A DNA stretch of 64,000 nt from Coleophoma eucalyptorum (Eukaryota > Ascomycota > Leotiomycetes > Helotiales > Dermateaceae): assembly GCA_026120035.1 (NCBI GenBank), contig JALRME010000036.1, positions 62,001-126,000 of the forward strand. The letters are read 5' to 3'. This document shows positions 61,389-64,000 of this stretch, piece after piece. Under the pieces are notes generated by a model. The model was not told the DNA's origin. It made no database searches and saw only the letters and a list, made by a program, of their open reading frames with translations. How positions within the stretch are numbered: position 1 is the first letter of the stretch; the number at the start of each line of letters is the position of its first letter. Both the position numbers and the translations under genes were made by a program.

Positions 61389-62017
61389 ATGTCGAGCAGC
61401 CCGTTACCATCCTCCTTTGACGGAGACACGTATGACTATACCTCCATCCATATATATTTAATGAAGCTTGAACTAATCGTACCATAGTGATTTCTACGAG
61501 GAGAACCGATGGCAGAAGCTGACAAGGCGGTTGAAGGAAGAACCCTTGATTCCACTAGGTATTTCAACATATCTAAGGGTCTGGAAAATAAGCTAAGAAG
61601 CTCGTAGGATGCGCGTTGACATGTTGGGCATTATTAAATGCGTCGAAATCCATCAAAGCCGGCGACCATGCTCGCACGAACCGAATGTTCCGAGCTCGAA
61701 TATTAGCACAAGGATTTACACTTGTAGCCATGGTCGCTGGTTCAATGTACTGGCAGACAGATCGACAGAAGAGAAAGGAATTTGACGCTGTAGTTGCAGA
61801 ACAAAAGGCGAAGGAGAAAAATGAGAAATGGATCATTGAGCTGGAAGCAAGAGATGAGGAAGCCAGGGCTGAGAAGGCAGCTCTTGAGGCTCGGAGGGCT
61901 AAGAAAAGAGCTGATGCAGGGTCCAAACCTACTGCCAGCTCGATCGTTGACGAAACAGAGAGGAGAAGAAAAGGTGTCCTGGAAATGGTCGAGGACTTAA
62001 TTTTGTCGAAAAAGTGA
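61389..62017 (+). CDS. RCF1: Respiratory supercomplex factor 1 (HIG1 domain)
   Basis: Inner-mitochondrial-membrane protein that stabilises complex III-IV supercomplexes and cytochrome oxidase. Three exons (61389-61429, 61488-61558, 61608-62017) with 58- and 49-bp introns encode 173 aa. Begins MSSSPLPSSFDGDTDFYEEN, then RWQKLTRRLKEEPLIPLGCA. The HIG1 domain has two membrane segments around LGCALTCWALLNASK and ILAQGFTLVAMVAGSMYW, joined by a basic loop (AGDHARTNRMFRARI). A charged coiled-coil tail (EFDAVVAEQKAKEKNEKW onward) follows. No cleavable presequence, as usual. The first exon is short and was placed by phase and family resemblance. Confidence 0.95.
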
Positions 62018-62302
62018 TGGCAGATGACCTGGGATTGTGTTAGGTTTGACGTGAAATATGGGATTGGAATTTAGGGATCGGACATCTCATTAGTCGCTTA
62101 GACGTGTACGATTAAGCAAACGAAATTGTAAACATAGGTATAATCAGGTTTCATGACGAGCTGCGACAACGTGGCTGAGGAACTGAAGTAAATTTAGTAC
62201 GGATTCCTCCATCAGAAGAATTCGTAACATAAAGAGCCAGCAATATGAACAAATTTCCCAGAAATGCAACTAGTCTATATCAAACGCCAATACAGGAAGT
62301 GC

Positions 62303-64000
62303 TTAGCTCATGGAACCGCCACTTCTGTTGCTACCAATAAGTCCTGCCATTTCTAAAAGAGCCCTATCAGCCTCGATATCTCCCGAACCAAGGTTGATCC
62401 TTCTCCTCGCTTCAGCTTCTCGTTCTTCCCAAGCCCATCGCTCTCGCTGGCTCTTTGCTTCCTCATCGCCGCCACAGCCCCAAACCTCAAGACTCTCAAC
62501 TTCAAATCTGTCTTGCCAGTCCTGTCTCCTCGTAGTACTATTATGAAAAGCCCCGCCACCTGATGTGTAATTATGAGTAAAGACCCCAAATTCAAAAGAC
62601 GCGTCGAGGTATAGTGACACAGCCCCTAGGTTCACGTGTTGTGAGAGCCCTGCTGTAGCTTTGGGTTTCGGGGGTGGGTTGCCAAAAGCTATACCGCAAT
62701 GAGTTGAGGGTGGTTTTGTGAACGAAACATAGTCTTTATTGATGGAGGACGTATGAAAAACCTCGTGCGTAGGTTCCAGTTGGAACAATAACGTATCACT
62801 ATCGCCAATGCACTCTTTGTGTGTCTGGCGCCATGGTTGAGATAGGTAAACGCCGAAGGTAACATGTGTTGATTTGCTACTATCTGGAAAACGTTTCGGG
62901 GGCAAACTGTCTGCGAATACTCTCTCTTGTCCAGTTGGATGTTCGGATATTCGGTTTCCTGAGACGAGGAGTATTGTTGGAGCTCGCCAGTTGAAGACCT
63001 TTGTTTCAAAACTTCCCATCGAGAAACCAGCATCGCCACCAGAATATAGTAGTCGTAATCGTCTGAACAATGATGACCCCGGTAGGAAAAATGATAGTTG
63101 AGAAAGAACGTTTAGGTCCAGAATTTCTCCGTTATCAATGAGAAGTGGCTCAAGATCCGGAGGTTGTGCAGGTAGGGTCACTGAATCTTTCCGCTTGTGA
63201 AAGTCGAGATTTTTGGAGAACAGGAAATGTTCAAATAAAGGAGTAAAGCCGTTAAAAAGAAAAGGGAAAGATGTGGGTATCACAGAGTTGAATCGATTGA
63301 ATTTGACGCCAGGGTACTTTTCAACATTGACAAATGCTGACAGAATATTATCTGCTGTTTTCCGGAGCCCTACGAGCTGGGTTCCCGAAAGCCTCTCAGA
63401 ATGCCGAGCCAAACTTTCTTGAGCATCTAAAGGAGCAATCAAGAGCAGAAGCATAATGAGCTTCTTCAGGTTGTCGGATGGAATTGATGCTTGAGCTATT
63501 GGTGCATCTCCATGCTTGAAAACCTGAATAGCGTCTAATGATTCCAAGGCTGCCAAAGCAAGATCATCATCGTCGTCGTCTTCTTCGTCGTTTGCCGCAT
63601 TGTCTATAGCAAATCCTGGAGCATGATTTCTGGAGGAACCACTTTCTTCCCGTGTCACTTCTCTCTCGCTTGTAGGCTTGTCGTCAAAATCCTTGCGGTC
63701 AAATACTGCCAGACTCCGAAACAACAGCTTGGTCCGATCTTTATTTCCTTTTTTCAGAACACGCTGATATCTCTCAGTCATGATAACCACCACCATAATC
63801 ATTTGTTCGAACCCAAGCACAACAGGTGCCTCTTGGCCAAATGGGAATGCGCCGAGATATGAGACCATCTGAAAGACGATTGAGGATACGCCGAGAATGT
63901 CAGGAATTTCAAGAAATCGAGCCAGAGTATCCTCTTTGAGATACGAGATTGAATCTTGATGATCCGCAAGGCTCTTGAAGACATCTTGAAAGGAATAGAG
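62303..64000 (-). CDS. RTC5: TLDc-domain protein RTC5, 5' end missing
   Basis: Partial gene: the frame is open from its stop at 62303 to the window edge at 64000 (565 codons visible), so the N-terminus lies outside. The TLDc domain includes LSQLSFFLPGSSLFRRLRLL, GGDAGFSMGSFETKVFNWRA, PTILLVSGNRI and FGVYLSQPWRQT. It ends with the conserved FEVESLEVWGCGG and an Arg/Glu-rich tail. An Asp-rich acidic tract (EEDDDDDD) lies upstream, and the first visible residues look helical. In yeast RTC5 binds the vacuolar V-ATPase and influences its assembly. No intron is needed within the visible part. It converges on RCF1, 285 bp away. Confidence 0.92.
   Translation of the reverse strand, partial: LYSFQDVFKSLADHQDSISYLKEDTLARFLEIPDILGVSSIVFQMVSYLGAFPFGQEAPVVLGFEQMIMVVVIMTERYQRVLKKGNKDRTKLLFRSLAVFDRKDFDDKPTSEREVTREESGSSRNHAPGFAIDNAANDEEDDDDDDLALAALESLDAIQVFKHGDAPIAQASIPSDNLKKLIMLLLLIAPLDAQESLARHSERLSGTQLVGLRKTADNILSAFVNVEKYPGVKFNRFNSVIPTSFPFLFNGFTPLFEHFLFSKNLDFHKRKDSVTLPAQPPDLEPLLIDNGEILDLNVLSQLSFFLPGSSLFRRLRLLYSGGDAGFSMGSFETKVFNWRAPTILLVSGNRISEHPTGQERVFADSLPPKRFPDSSKSTHVTFGVYLSQPWRQTHKECIGDSDTLLFQLEPTHEVFHTSSINKDYVSFTKPPSTHCGIAFGNPPPKPKATAGLSQHVNLGAVSLYLDASFEFGVFTHNYTSGGGAFHNSTTRRQDWQDRFEVESLEVWGCGGDEEAKSQRERWAWEEREAEARRRINLGSGDIEADRALLEMAGLIGSNRSGGSMS

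Overview
This 64-kb window is nuclear DNA of a filamentous ascomycete (Pezizomycotina). The evidence is genes split by many short introns (mostly 43-120 bp) with fungal GT(A/G)(A/T)G donors and CT(A/G)A(C/T) branch points, and families such as a multi-domain hybrid histidine kinase, SWC3, RTC5, RCF1, a PHO84-type transporter and a STAND-like helical N-terminus. A leotiomycete is my best guess from protein resemblance, but I cannot prove it. No tRNA, rRNA, CRISPR or intact transposon was recognised.

Layout. 1-10 kb: no supportable gene; microsatellites and a weak promoter-like site. 10.0-10.9 kb: conserved fungal gene of unknown function (minus). 10.9-14.4 kb: AT-richer, gene-free. 14.5-15.2 kb: ER-lumenal FKBP-type prolyl isomerase whose HNEL retention signal sits in its own 18-bp last exon. 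16.4 kb: small Ser-rich protein. 18.1-20.8 kb: UTP4 (ribosome biogenesis). 22.4-23.8 kb: PNG1 peptide:N-glycanase. 23.8-28.8 kb: gene-poor and rich in simple repeats. 28.8-31.4 kb: six-exon STAND-N-like protein. 32.6-34.9 kb: seven-exon phosphate transporter. 35.8-36.7 kb: ribosomal protein uS5 (RPS2). 37.4-40.8 kb: 1081-aa secreted repeat protein. 41.8-45.7 kb: hybrid histidine kinase. 46.6-48.2 kb: monocarboxylate-permease-like MFS protein. 48.5-50.2 kb: SWC3, divergent from an ABHD12/BEM46-like hydrolase with an 8-nt microexon (50.7-52.2 kb). 52.5-54.3 kb: N-myristoyltransferase. 54.4-56.0 kb: second alpha/beta hydrolase, apparently with an intron inside its start codon. 56.8-57.6 kb: NatD histone acetyltransferase with a GC-AG intron. 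58.5-59.0 kb: mitochondrial bL36. 59.3-61.1 kb: ILV1 threonine deaminase, sharing a 256-bp divergent promoter with RCF1 (61.4-62.0 kb). 62.3-64.0 kb: RTC5, running off the window edge.

Most genes are housekeeping and unlinked in function: ribosome production (UTP4, uS5, bL36m), mitochondria (ILV1, RCF1, bL36m), protein modification and quality control (FKBP2, PNG1, NMT1, NatD) and chromatin (SWC3, NatD). Lineage-specific material lies at 28.8-31.4 kb and 37.4-40.8 kb and in the gene-poor stretches. No secondary-metabolite or defence cluster is evident. All exon structures were worked out by hand from splice signals, reading phase and family resemblance; none was checked against transcripts.
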